In this document: positions 7,247 through 14,896 of the stretch, piece after piece
How positions within the stretch are numbered: position 1 is the stretch's first letter
How the letters are laid out: the number at the start of each line of letters is the position of its first letter
Source of the DNA: Bacillota bacterium
GTDB lineage: Bacteria > Bacillota > Clostridia > RUG12999
Reading direction: 5' to 3'
Assembly (NCBI GenBank): GCA_030705675.1
Contig: JAUZPZ010000003.1
Location: 1 to 36,862, forward strand
DNA: 36,862 nt
The notes under the pieces: generated by a model
Told to the model about the DNA's origin: nothing
Database searches by the model: none
The model's input: the letters and a program-made list of their open reading frames with translations, nothing else
Position numbers and translations under genes: made by a program

Positions 7247-8872
7247 TTGAAGACAAACACAAAAGGATCTGCTGATCTCGGTCAGTCCGTAATCAAAGGA
7301 TCACTTATTCTAGTAATAGCAAATTTGCTTGTAAAAGTAATCGGTGCAATGTTTAAAATTCCTCTTACAAACCTTATCGGAAATAGAGGTATGGGTTATT
7401 TCAGTTCGGCATATACGATTTATTCGGGTCTTTTTACCGTTGCAACCGCCGGTCTGCCGGTGGCTATTGCAAAGATGATTGCCGAAAGCACCCAACGAAA
7501 AAGCCTTCGCGAGCTTAAACGTATTCACTACATATCCTATATAATATTCGCTATTGTAGGCGTTGTGGGCGCGAGCATACTTTATCTCGGGGCGGACAAA
7601 TTTATGAAACAGTACGGAGACAATTCTATCTGTATAAGACTTATTGCGCCGGCTTTGTTTTTTGTTGCGATAATGAGCGTATATAGGGGATTTTTCCAGG
7701 GTTTGTCCGACATGTACCCTACCGCGATAAGTGAACTTATCGAATCTTCCGTCAAACTCATTGCAGGCTATTCCCTTGCGTATATTTTTCTTAAAAAAGG
7801 GCTTGTTTACGGCGCCGCCGGCGGAGTAAGCGGCGTGACTCTGGGAAGTGTTTTGGGAAGCGCCTTTCTTATTATGGCCTTTTTCATAAAACGAAAGAAG
7901 ATATATTCATCACTTGACCCCAATATTCCCTCTCCGTCACGTCTTAAAATATTTACCCAACTCATGTATGTGGCATTGCCTGTTACAATAAGCGCTTCAG
8001 TATTTACCATTACAAACCTTATAGATGTTTTTCAGACAGGCCGCCGCCTTACCCTTATAGCGGATAAGCTTCCTTTGGCACCTGTCGACCTTTACGGAAT
8101 GTATACCTCAAAAGCCGTTACAATGCTTAACCTTCCCCCCGCACTGGTAGTTGCGCTTTGCCTTCCGCTTGTCCCCGCAATAGCGCGCGCATATACGGCA
8201 AAAGATATGCCTTCTGTTTCCTACAAAACATATGAATCAATAAAATTTACCATAATCTTCGCGCTTCCTTGCAGCGTCGGTCTTGCGCTACTTGCCGATC
8301 CCGTACTGCGCACTCTTTACGGCACGAACGATGCCGCAACTCTCCTTCGCCTCATTTCCCCGGCAATTGTATTCGTTTCCCTTGTGCTTGTTACCAATGC
8401 GATTTTGCAGGCAACCGGAAATGTACTTATACCCGTTTTGAATATTGCCATAGCGGGTATTACAAAGGTCATAATAAATTATTTTCTGCTTGTAATACCG
8501 GCAATAAATATTAACGGTGTAGCCATAGGCTCATCCGTGTGTTATTTTATTTACATGGTGCTTAATCTTTTCTATGTTTCAAAAGTTACAAAGACACACT
8601 TTTCTATGCGCGACTTTATTGCAAAACCATTGGTCTCCTCCGCGGCAATGGGAGTGGTTGTATTGGTAGTAAACAGACTGCTCACCTCCGCTCTCGGAAC
8701 AAGCCGCCTTGCAGCTATAATCTGCACGGGCGCCAGCGTATGTGCAGGCGGAATAATTTATATGATAAGCTTGTTTAAAACCTCTACACTTACAAAAGAT
8801 GAACTTATTATGCTGCCGAAAGGAGATAAAATAATCTCAATAGCGGCTAAGATAAGGCTTATTAAGGAGTAA
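7247..8872 (+). CDS. Oligosaccharide/lipid flippase of the MOP superfamily (SpoVB/MurJ-like)
   Basis: A polytopic membrane protein of 541 residues with about 14 predicted hydrophobic helices, starting MKTNTKGSADLGQSVIKGSLILV. Family features are the N-terminal KIPLTNLIGNRGMGYFSSAYTIY segment, the GLPVAIAKMIAE motif and the FRGFFQG-like segment YRGFFQGLSDM. SpoVB and MurJ relatives move undecaprenyl-linked peptidoglycan or polysaccharide precursors across the membrane. TTG 7247 is chosen because GAGGTG lies 7 bases upstream; the farther TTG 7232 overlaps that site. It sits ahead of mazG as yabM does in Bacillus. The exact substrate is unknown. Confidence 0.9.
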   Translation: MKTNTKGSADLGQSVIKGSLILVIANLLVKVIGAMFKIPLTNLIGNRGMGYFSSAYTIYSGLFTVATAGLPVAIAKMIAESTQRKSLRELKRIHYISYIIFAIVGVVGASILYLGADKFMKQYGDNSICIRLIAPALFFVAIMSVYRGFFQGLSDMYPTAISELIESSVKLIAGYSLAYIFLKKGLVYGAAGGVSGVTLGSVLGSAFLIMAFFIKRKKIYSSLDPNIPSPSRLKIFTQLMYVALPVTISASVFTITNLIDVFQTGRRLTLIADKLPLAPVDLYGMYTSKAVTMLNLPPALVVALCLPLVPAIARAYTAKDMPSVSYKTYESIKFTIIFALPCSVGLALLADPVLRTLYGTNDAATLLRLISPAIVFVSLVLVTNAILQATGNVLIPVLNIAIAGITKVIINYFLLVIPAININGVAIGSSVCYFIYMVLNLFYVSKVTKTHFSMRDFIAKPLVSSAAMGVVVLVVNRLLTSALGTSRLAAIICTGASVCAGGIIYMISLFKTSTLTKDELIMLPKGDKIISIAAKIRLIKE

Positions 8873-8878
8873 AAACAG

Positions 8879-9673
8879 ATGGATTTTGAATTTAAAGACA
8901 GATACGACATTAACGATTTTTTAAAGATAACCTCTATTTTGCGCGGAGAAGGCGGCTGCCCTTGGGACAGGGAGCAGACTGCCGACTCGCTGAAAAAATA
9001 TGTTTTAGAGGAAGCTTATGAGGTAATAGACGCCTGTGACGCCGGTGGCATGAAGCTTGCGGACGAACTGGGCGACCTGCTTTTGCAGATCACAATGCTT
9101 TCACAAATAGGAACTGAAGAAGGCTCTTTTTGTTTTGATGATGTATGTGATATGATTTCAAAAAAAATGATTCTTCGCCATCCCCATGTTTTTGGTAACG
9201 TAAAGGCGGAAACAAGCGAAAAAGTTTTGGATAACTGGGAAAAAATAAAACGCAAAGAGCGTGATATTTCAACAGTGACCGACTCCATGTGCGACGTAAC
9301 AAAAGGTATGCCCGCAATGCTCCGCGCTTATAAAATTCAGCATAAAGCGTCAAAAGTCGGTTTTGACTGGGACACAGTTTCGCCATGCATTGACAAAGTA
9401 CATGAAGAAGCAGATGAAGTGCGCGGTGCAATAGCAAAAGGCGACCCTAAAGAAATTCAAAACGAAATAGGCGACTTGATTTTTGCAGTCGTGAATGTGG
9501 CGCGTTTTCAGGGGGTAAATCCTGAGCTTGCAGCAGGAATGAGCAATGAAAAATTCGTAAAACGTTTTGCTTATATTGAGAAGAAGGCAAAATCTCTGGG
9601 TAAAAAGCTTGAAGATATGACCCTTAAAGAAATGGACAAGCTATGGGATGAAGCAAAGTCAATTGGAATATGA
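8879..9673 (+). CDS. mazG: Nucleoside triphosphate pyrophosphohydrolase MazG
   Basis: A 264-residue MazG with the usual two tandem helical domains. The first shows CPWDREQTADSLKKYVLEE, the AYEVIDA segment and the metal-binding ELGDLLLQI. The second carries EEADEVRGAI, IQNEIGDLIFAVVN and the ending LDEMDKLWDEAK type. MazG hydrolyses NTPs to NMP and pyrophosphate and acts in nucleotide-pool cleaning. It starts 6 bases after the flippase with AAGGAG upstream. The order flippase-mazG-hup-rqcP matches the yabM-yabN-hup-yabO region of Firmicutes. Confidence 0.96.
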   Translation: MDFEFKDRYDINDFLKITSILRGEGGCPWDREQTADSLKKYVLEEAYEVIDACDAGGMKLADELGDLLLQITMLSQIGTEEGSFCFDDVCDMISKKMILRHPHVFGNVKAETSEKVLDNWEKIKRKERDISTVTDSMCDVTKGMPAMLRAYKIQHKASKVGFDWDTVSPCIDKVHEEADEVRGAIAKGDPKEIQNEIGDLIFAVVNVARFQGVNPELAAGMSNEKFVKRFAYIEKKAKSLGKKLEDMTLKEMDKLWDEAKSIGI

Positions 9674-9871
9674 ATAAACCGTTTTCCATTTTTTTACACA
9701 AATTACCATTAAATATACATGATGAACCGTAAACCCCCTTTATAACAGGCTTTTCTTTTAATTTTTTTTATTTTTTAATAAAAAAAGAAGGAAATATTTA
9801 TATTATGTAGAATTGTTATTTTATATAATTGATATTATTACACACACATCGATAAAAAGGAGAATTACACA

Positions 9872-10150
9872 ATGAACAAAACGGATTTAATTTCAGGTAT
9901 CGCAGAAAGATCGGGCCTTACAAAAAAAGATTCTGAAAAGGCTCTTGAAGCATTTATAACAACTGTTCAAGAAGGTCTTATTGCAGGCAACAAGATTTCC
10001 CTTGCAGGGTTTGGCACATTCGAGGTTAAGCAAAGAGCAGCAAGAAAGGGCGTTAATCCTCAGACAAAGAAACCTATCACAATTGAGGCTACAAAGGCTC
10101 CTTCTTTCAAAATAAGCAAAACTTTAAAGGACATGGTTGCAGGAAAGTAA
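9872..10150 (+). CDS. hup: HU-family DNA-binding protein
   Basis: A 92-residue histone-like HU protein starting MNKTDLISGIAERSG, with the conserved GFGTFEVKQRAARKGVNPQT beta-arm segment around residues 46-65 that wraps the DNA minor groove. A strong AAAAGGAG site precedes it. The 198 bases between mazG and hup are very AT-rich, with a TATAAT-like box near 9824-9829, so hup is probably also transcribed on its own. A terminator follows. Confidence 0.97.
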   Translation: MNKTDLISGIAERSGLTKKDSEKALEAFITTVQEGLIAGNKISLAGFGTFEVKQRAARKGVNPQTKKPITIEATKAPSFKISKTLKDMVAGK

Positions 10151-10161
10151 TATTGTTCCTT

Positions 10162-10200
10162 ATGCCTGAGGGTTTTTACACTCCCAGGCATTTAATTTCT
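10162..10200 (+). terminator. Intrinsic terminator after hup
   Basis: ATGCCTG-A-GGG (10162-10172) pairs with CCC-AGGCAT (10183-10191) with one bulged A, followed by TTAATTTCT. It partly separates hup from rqcP. Confidence 0.75.
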
Positions 10201-10220
10201 ACCTGTTTGGAGGTGGGCGT

Positions 10221-10466
10221 ATGAGAATTGATAAATATTTAAAAGTTTCCCGTCTTATTAAACGCCGCACGGTGGCAAATGATGCTTGCGGCGGAGACAG
10301 GGTGCTTATTAACGGCAAGGCCGCAAAACCGGGCGACCGTGTAAAAATCGGAGATATTATCACCCTGCGGTTTGGCAGCAATACTCTGAATGTAGAGGTA
10401 CTCTCTATAGATGACCACGTTTCTAAAGATGGCGCGAAAGAGATGTACCGCGCGGTCATAGATTGA
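10221..10466 (+). CDS. rqcP: S4-domain RNA-binding protein RqcP (YabO-type)
   Basis: An 81-residue protein made almost entirely of an S4 domain: MRIDKYLKVSRLIKRRTVAN, then RVLINGKAAKPGDRVKIGD. RqcP (YabO/Hsp15-like) works with RqcH in ribosome-associated quality control, stabilising the P-site tRNA during C-terminal alanine tailing. GGAGGTG lies about 6 bases upstream. In spore-formers yabP, yabQ and divIC normally follow; here the next gene is convergent and unrelated, and a strong terminator ends the run. Confidence 0.93.
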   Translation: MRIDKYLKVSRLIKRRTVANDACGGDRVLINGKAAKPGDRVKIGDIITLRFGSNTLNVEVLSIDDHVSKDGAKEMYRAVID

Positions 10467-10494
10467 CTTTTAGACACAAAAATTATACTATTAG

Positions 10495-10545
10495 AAAACG
10501 AGCTAAGGTTTCAGTTTTAACAGCTGAAGTCTTAGCTCGTTTTTA
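10495..10545. terminator. Bidirectional terminator between convergent rqcP and the AI-2E transporter gene
   Basis: ACGAGCTAAG (10498-10507) pairs with CTTAGCTCGT (10531-10540), with an inner TTTCAG/CTGAA pairing. AAAA precedes and TTTTT follows, so it works on both strands. A close relative of this hairpin, with the same TTTAACAGCTGAA centre, lies at 31092-31148. Confidence 0.9.
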
Positions 10546-10603
10546 TGTGTAATTCTTAGGGGTACGGCATCCACAGCCCCTCCCCCTTTGTAATATTTTT
10601 TTA

Positions 10604-11710
10604 TTATGTCTTTCTTATACTGCTGCAATCGGCTTTTCCGTTATCTAAATAATCATCAATAATCATTTTACATGCCGCGCTGAGCGGAACCCCTATTATC
10701 ATGCCGACAAATCCGAACAAGTCGCCAAACACGATTACCGAAACCAGCACAAGCAGAGGCCGTATTCCCGTGGAACTGCTAACCACCTTAGGCTGAATGA
10801 AATATCCGTCTATGGCGTAAAGCACAGCAAGGAAGATCAGGACAGACATCACTTTCCAAAGACCGCCGGCAATAAGACTTATCAGCACGACTACAATTGT
10901 AGACAATATCGGTCCAAAAAAAGGCACCATGTTTCCTATCGCCGTGAGCAGTCCCAGCAATACCGAATAGGGCACTTTCATTACCGACAATCCTATTGAG
11001 GTAATTACCCCCACTACAATGGCGTCCGCCGCAAGCCCGGCAAAGTATGAGTAGAAAAGTGTAATTATCCGCTTAATATACACGGTTACAAATTCAAATC
11101 TTCCCCTAAAGATCGCCTGGCGCACTCTTTTCATGTAATTCATTATACTTATTCTGTCTAAAATTATATAAATTGAAATAACTACGCTTACAAACACCGA
11201 GATAAACGAGTTCGCTATTCCGCTTATCACTGAGATATATTTATTTATCTGCGCCATGTTAAAATATTCCGAGATTTTTGAATTTACAATATCAACGGAA
11301 TTAAAGTTTGACAAATATTTGTTGTGTGAAATATATTCATCCACAACCGCAAAATAACGAGGCGCGTTATTTATCAATTCCTCAATATTACGGTAAAGCT
11401 TCGGAATGAGGTACCTTATTCCAAATCCTATTAAAAGGAAAATTATCAGATACAGGAACAAAGTCGCTATCGGCCTCGCGTTTTTATTTATAAATCTCAC
11501 GTTTACGCGGGATACCAACTGTTCCAGCTTATATGCGGGGCGGTACAGAAAAAACGCTATTACCGCGCCGAGAATGCATGGGAAAAGTACGCTGATAATC
11601 ATATTAAACAGCGAGCTTACATCATGAAAATTATTTATAAGCTTATATATCAGAATAAGCGCCGTACCCGCAAAGATAAATTTTATCCAGTTGCTTTCAA
11701 CCTTTTTCAT
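10604..11710 (-). CDS. AI-2E family transporter (PerM/YtvI-type permease)
   Basis: A 368-residue membrane protein with about eight hydrophobic helices. It shows the family's central soluble loop and the C-terminal signatures IGNMVPFFGPILSTI, FIQPKVVSSSTGIRPLLVLVSV and GLFGFVGMIIGVPLSA-type ending (here GDLFGFVGMIIGVPLSAACK). The family exports small molecules or couples ion gradients; the autoinducer-2 role applies to only one member. ATG 11710 is preferred over GTG 11716 because GGAGG lies 7 bases before it. It begins 23 bases after rhamnulokinase ends, so the two are probably one operon. Confidence 0.9.
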   Translation of the reverse strand: MKKVESNWIKFIFAGTALILIYKLINNFHDVSSLFNMIISVLFPCILGAVIAFFLYRPAYKLEQLVSRVNVRFINKNARPIATLFLYLIIFLLIGFGIRYLIPKLYRNIEELINNAPRYFAVVDEYISHNKYLSNFNSVDIVNSKISEYFNMAQINKYISVISGIANSFISVFVSVVISIYIILDRISIMNYMKRVRQAIFRGRFEFVTVYIKRIITLFYSYFAGLAADAIVVGVITSIGLSVMKVPYSVLLGLLTAIGNMVPFFGPILSTIVVVLISLIAGGLWKVMSVLIFLAVLYAIDGYFIQPKVVSSSTGIRPLLVLVSVIVFGDLFGFVGMIIGVPLSAACKMIIDDYLDNGKADCSSIRKT

Positions 11711-11733
11711 CCACACACCTCCGCTTCGGATAA

Positions 11734-13221
11734 TTATGCCATTTTTGCTATTGTTTTAAATTTCTCATAAGCGTCTTCCCAGTCTTTTCTATCCTGCGGT
11801 TCGTAAATACTTACTGGGAAAGAGTCTTTAATTATTTTACGCGCGCTGTTAAGGTTTTCAATTTTGCCAAGTGCCATAAACTGAACTATAGCATTGCCGG
11901 TGCTTGTTGCCTCAACAGGACCCGCAACCACCGTGCGGCCGCTTGCGTTCGCCGCAAACTGGCACACCATTTTATCCTTTATTCCGCCGCCCACCATATG
12001 AATTGTATTAATTTTTCTGCCAAGAGTTTCTTCCATACCGTCAACGCTCATTGCGATTTTAAGTGCGAGGCTCTGCGCTGCACAGCGTATTACATCACCG
12101 GCGGTTTCCGGTACTGTCTGACCGGTCCTTTTGCAGAATTCCCTAATCTTCTTAGGCATATTTCCGGGTGTGCCAAAATCCGAATAATCAGGGTCAATAA
12201 GGCTTTCAAACGGCTTTGCCGTCCATGCCTGCTTTTCAAGATCATCAAACGAATAGTTTTTGCCTTCCCTCTGCCACTGCCTGCGGCTTTCCTGAATAAT
12301 CCACAGACCCATTATATTGCGAAGAAACCTGATCTTACCCTCTACTCCACCTTCATTTGTAAAGTTAAATTTCATTGAAGTTTCATTGATTATCGGCTTA
12401 TCGTTCTCAACGCCAAGCAGTGCCCAAGTACCGCTTGAAATATAAACATAATCGTCGCCCTCTGTAACCGGAACGCTTGCAACCGCCGAGGCTGTATCAT
12501 GCGCGCCTACGGCAATTACCGGCACTTTCGGACAGCCAAGCTCCTCGCATATCTCATCCGACAGATTTCCTATAACGGTTCCGGGCATTACTATTTCACC
12601 AAAAATCTTTTTCGGAATGCCGAATTTCTCCATAAGCTCATAGCTCCACTCCTTTGTTCCGGGGTCAAGAAGCTGGGTTGTAGAAGCCATTGTATATTCA
12701 TTTTTCATTACGCCGGTAAGGAAATAGTTGAAAATATCAGGTGCAAAAAGAACTTTTTCCGCCGCTTCTATCGTCGGATCCTTTTCTTCAATAGACGCCA
12801 TCATCTGGTAAAGGCTGTTAAAGGGTACAAACTGTATGCCGGTTTTCTCATAAATATAGTTTTTTCCGGCAATTCCACATGCTTTTTGTATCATGCCCTC
12901 TGTGCGCTTATCACGATAATGGTAAGGGTTGCCAAGCATTTTGCCGTTTTTGTCAAACAGACCATAATCAACGCCCCAGGTGTCTATGCCGATAGCCTTA
13001 ATATCGTCATGACCTCCGTTTACACATTTCAGTATACCCTGCTTAATCTCAAAAAACAATCTCAAAAAGTCCCAATACATACTGCCGTTTACAATAACGG
13101 GGTCATTGGAAAATCTATGTATTTCCTCCATTGATATTTTTTCGCCGTCAAATTCAAAAAGCATTCCTCTGCCACTTGACGCGCCAAAATCAAATGCTAA
13201 AACTTTTGTTTTTTCAGCCAT
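11734..13221 (-). CDS. rhaB: Rhamnulokinase
   Basis: A 495-residue FGGY-family sugar kinase that phosphorylates L-rhamnulose to L-rhamnulose-1-phosphate. The N-terminal ATPase motif is FDFGASSGRGMLFEFDG, where GASSGR is typical of rhamnulokinase. GIDTWGVDYGLFD and HYRDKRT also match RhaB, and the C-terminal VGGGIKDKMVCQFAA region forms the ATP site. GGAGGG is 6 bases upstream of ATG 13221. A promoter precedes it. No rhamnose isomerase, aldolase or transporter is in the window, so its partners lie elsewhere. Confidence 0.93.
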   Translation of the reverse strand: MAEKTKVLAFDFGASSGRGMLFEFDGEKISMEEIHRFSNDPVIVNGSMYWDFLRLFFEIKQGILKCVNGGHDDIKAIGIDTWGVDYGLFDKNGKMLGNPYHYRDKRTEGMIQKACGIAGKNYIYEKTGIQFVPFNSLYQMMASIEEKDPTIEAAEKVLFAPDIFNYFLTGVMKNEYTMASTTQLLDPGTKEWSYELMEKFGIPKKIFGEIVMPGTVIGNLSDEICEELGCPKVPVIAVGAHDTASAVASVPVTEGDDYVYISSGTWALLGVENDKPIINETSMKFNFTNEGGVEGKIRFLRNIMGLWIIQESRRQWQREGKNYSFDDLEKQAWTAKPFESLIDPDYSDFGTPGNMPKKIREFCKRTGQTVPETAGDVIRCAAQSLALKIAMSVDGMEETLGRKINTIHMVGGGIKDKMVCQFAANASGRTVVAGPVEATSTGNAIVQFMALGKIENLNSARKIIKDSFPVSIYEPQDRKDWEDAYEKFKTIAKMA

Positions 13222-13257
13222 TTTTATCCCTCCGCGTACAATTTTTATAATATTGTT

Positions 13258-13287
13258 ATTATACTACAAAATATTCCTCTTAGTCAA
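13258..13287 (-). promoter_or_regulatory. Promoter of rhaB
   Basis: On the minus strand TTGACT (13287-13282) and TATAAT (13263-13258) with an 18-base spacer, about 37 bases ahead of the rhaB start codon. Confidence 0.75.
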
Positions 13288-13381
13288 GTAATATTTTCAA
13301 TATCTATCCTGCACTTCCTCCTTTTTCATGCATAAATAGTATCAAAAGTATCTTTCCTGAATTGTACGCATTGCCGGCAAC

Positions 13382-13417
13382 AAAAAAACCGCGTAGAGAA
13401 CTAATCTCTATGCGGTT
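13382..13417 (-). terminator. Intrinsic terminator downstream of the UPF0126 gene
   Basis: On the minus strand AACCGCATAGAGA pairs with TCTCTACGCGGTT around TTAGT, followed by TTTTTTG. It closes transcription from the minus-strand gene ending at 13612, past the hairpin cluster. Confidence 0.85.
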
Positions 13418-13482
13418 AAAAATGATAACAAACCTATTTCCGGGGGTTTTTAAAGGGGGGTTACTCCCTTTTGTGAGTTTGC

Positions 13483-13602
13483 GCGTGTTTTGCGGGCTTT
13501 GCTCGTGAAACACGCTCCTTGCAAGGGCTGCGGCGGTGAGCCGCCTGCGAATGTAAGCCCTTGTTCGAAAGAAAAGTGGTAGCGAGGCGTGCTTTTCTTT
13601 CG
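13483..13602 (-). repeat. Cluster of three long hairpins in the 3' untranslated region of the UPF0126 gene
   Basis: Three consecutive inverted repeats lie here. GCGTGTTT (13483-13490) pairs with AAACACGC (13508-13515). CAAGGGCT (13522-13529) pairs with AGCCCTTG (13556-13563) around an inner GCGGC/GCCGC hairpin. CGAAAGAAAAG (13566-13576) pairs with CTTTTCTTTCG (13592-13602). The block is much richer in GC than its surroundings, begins 10 bases past the stop codon and has no T tract, so it is not a simple terminator. It resembles a REP-like or structured 3' UTR element. Confidence 0.75.
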
Positions 13603-13611
13603 GAGCTTCCT

Positions 13612-14265
13612 CTATGCAGTTTCTTCTTGCTGTATTCTTTCGGCTTCCACCCTCGCCCTGGGTAAATTCCACTTAAAGTGGGCGGACATTATCCTTACCG
13701 CCACTACTACCGCCGCGCCGCTGACCATGGCAATATTCCTGCCGAATATATTCCATGTCGCAACGCACACCAGCGCTCCTATTACAGAAGCACACGCGTA
13801 GATGTGCTTTTTAAAAATATAGGGCATATCTCCGGCAAGCACATCCCTAAGCACTCCGCCGCCCACTCCCGTTATCACTCCGACAAAGATAAGCAAAAAT
13901 ACTCCGTATGTGCCATGTTCGATGCAAGTCTGTATACCTACCACCGTAAATATTCCCAGCCCCACAGAGTCCATAATCAACACAAAACGCTCGTAGAGAC
14001 GCTGGTTCTTCATAAAAACACGCCTCATTTCCGGTATAAACATTATAGCCGCTATAACCGCCGAGACAGCGGCATACATAGGGTCCCTGAATATTACCGG
14101 GGGAACCATTCCTATAATAATATCCCTTATTACCCCGCCGCCGACTGCCGTGACTATTCCAAGCGTTATCACGCCGAATATATCCATCTGTTTTTTCAAA
14201 CCCGTCATCGCCCCGGAAACCGCAAACGCAACTGTGCCTATCATCGCAAAAATAAAAGTAACCAA
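13612..14265 (-). CDS. UPF0126/TRIC-family membrane protein (riboswitch-linked putative glycine transporter)
   Basis: A 217-residue membrane protein with two repeats of the UPF0126 ('Gly_transporter'/TRIC) unit. The repeats are marked by GIVTAVGGGVIRDIIIG (about residues 37-53) and GVITGVGGGVLRDVLAG (about 128-144); each unit has three hydrophobic helices. Structural relatives are trimeric cation channels, while the glycine name comes from the glycine riboswitches ahead of such genes. Here a tandem glycine riboswitch lies directly upstream, supporting a role in glycine movement. The start is TTG 14265 with GGGGAG about 9-11 bases upstream. The 3' side has three hairpins and a terminator. Confidence 0.9.
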   Translation of the reverse strand: MVTFIFAMIGTVAFAVSGAMTGLKKQMDIFGVITLGIVTAVGGGVIRDIIIGMVPPVIFRDPMYAAVSAVIAAIMFIPEMRRVFMKNQRLYERFVLIMDSVGLGIFTVVGIQTCIEHGTYGVFLLIFVGVITGVGGGVLRDVLAGDMPYIFKKHIYACASVIGALVCVATWNIFGRNIAMVSGAAVVVAVRIMSAHFKWNLPRARVEAERIQQEETA

Positions 14266-14300
14266 AATAGACCACTCCCCGTAAAATCATTTTATGAAAA

Positions 14301-14452
14301 GTTCTCTGTCTTGGTTACCTGAAAGATTCTCCGCATAGCTTGCGAATTGCTTCGTCGGTGCATAAATATGCTTTCCAGAGTTTCGTCGGAATCCAGTCCT
14401 TTTACCTGAGAGTTTCGCCCCTTCGGTGACTTAAAAAAGTTCTCTCCCGAAT
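14301..14452 (-). promoter_or_regulatory. Tandem glycine riboswitch
   Basis: Read on the minus strand, aptamer 1 (about 14450-14376) has GGGAGAG, CACCGAAGGGGCGAAACTCT and CAGGTAAAAGGACTG. Aptamer 2 (about 14376-14301) has ACTCTGGAAAGC, CACCGACGAAGC and TTTCAGGTAACCAAGACAGAG. These are the hallmark glycine aptamer cores joined by the short linker of the cooperative two-aptamer type. The switch ends 36 bases before the TTG start of the UPF0126 gene. No clear terminator hairpin follows, so control may be at translation or may turn expression on. Confidence 0.95.
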
Positions 14453-14527
14453 TCTTCATCCGATTATTTTATTTTTTCCGCCGCCATCTGTGCTTTTATA
14501 GATGGCACGATAAATGTACTTATGTAT

Positions 14528-14556
14528 ATATTATCACAAAAGCGTCTGTAATTCAA
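14528..14556 (-). promoter_or_regulatory. Promoter of the riboswitch-UPF0126 transcript
   Basis: On the minus strand TTGAAT (14556-14551) and TAATAT (14533-14528) with a 17-base spacer, about 70 bases ahead of the first glycine aptamer. It separates this unit from azlD, which ends at 14585. Confidence 0.6.
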
Positions 14557-14584
14557 GACTTTCACACAAAATAATTTCTTATTT

Positions 14585-14896
14585 CTACACAAAATAAAAA
14601 ATTATTTCTACTGCAAACGCCGCCGCACATGCCGTCATTGCAACAGTAAGAAGGGAACGTTCAAAATAAGCCAATACCACAGCAACCGCGAAAGCCACTC
14701 CGGTGCTTAAAGCCGTGCACCTGCTGCCGCTGAATATCCAAGGTATTGTCATGGCGCTTAAAACCGCATACGGAATATATTCAAAAAATTTTTGCAGAAA
14801 AGGTGATTTTACTCTTTTTCTGAATAGGGTAAAAGGCACCATCCTTATAAAATATGTAACGACCGCCATTACGAGTATGTATAAAAATATTTTCAT
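14585..14896 (-). CDS. azlD: AzlD-type branched-chain amino acid exporter subunit
   Basis: A 103-residue protein with three to four hydrophobic helices, starting MKIFLYILVMAVVTYFIRMVP; the RMVPFTLFRK segment and the AVLSAMTIPWIF segment are typical of AzlD. AzlC and AzlD form a two-subunit permease that exports branched-chain amino acids or analogues. Its ATG overlaps the azlC stop by 4 bases, so the two are translationally coupled. Length is normal. Confidence 0.93.
   Translation of the reverse strand: MKIFLYILVMAVVTYFIRMVPFTLFRKRVKSPFLQKFFEYIPYAVLSAMTIPWIFSGSRCTALSTGVAFAVAVVLAYFERSLLTVAMTACAAAFAVEIIFYFV

Noticed and set aside
12499-13134. A 211-codon plus-strand frame opposite rhaB
   Set aside because: It is a mirror of the rhamnulokinase gene, with no ribosome binding site or family match.
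13304-13672. A 122-codon minus-strand frame at the 3' end of the UPF0126 gene
   Set aside because: It consists mainly of the three hairpins and the terminator, and overlaps the end of the UPF0126 gene.
13678-14322. A 214-codon plus-strand frame across the UPF0126 gene and part of the glycine riboswitch
   Set aside because: It is antisense to two well-supported features; the translation is rich in His/Tyr/Arg, typical of reversed membrane-protein codons.
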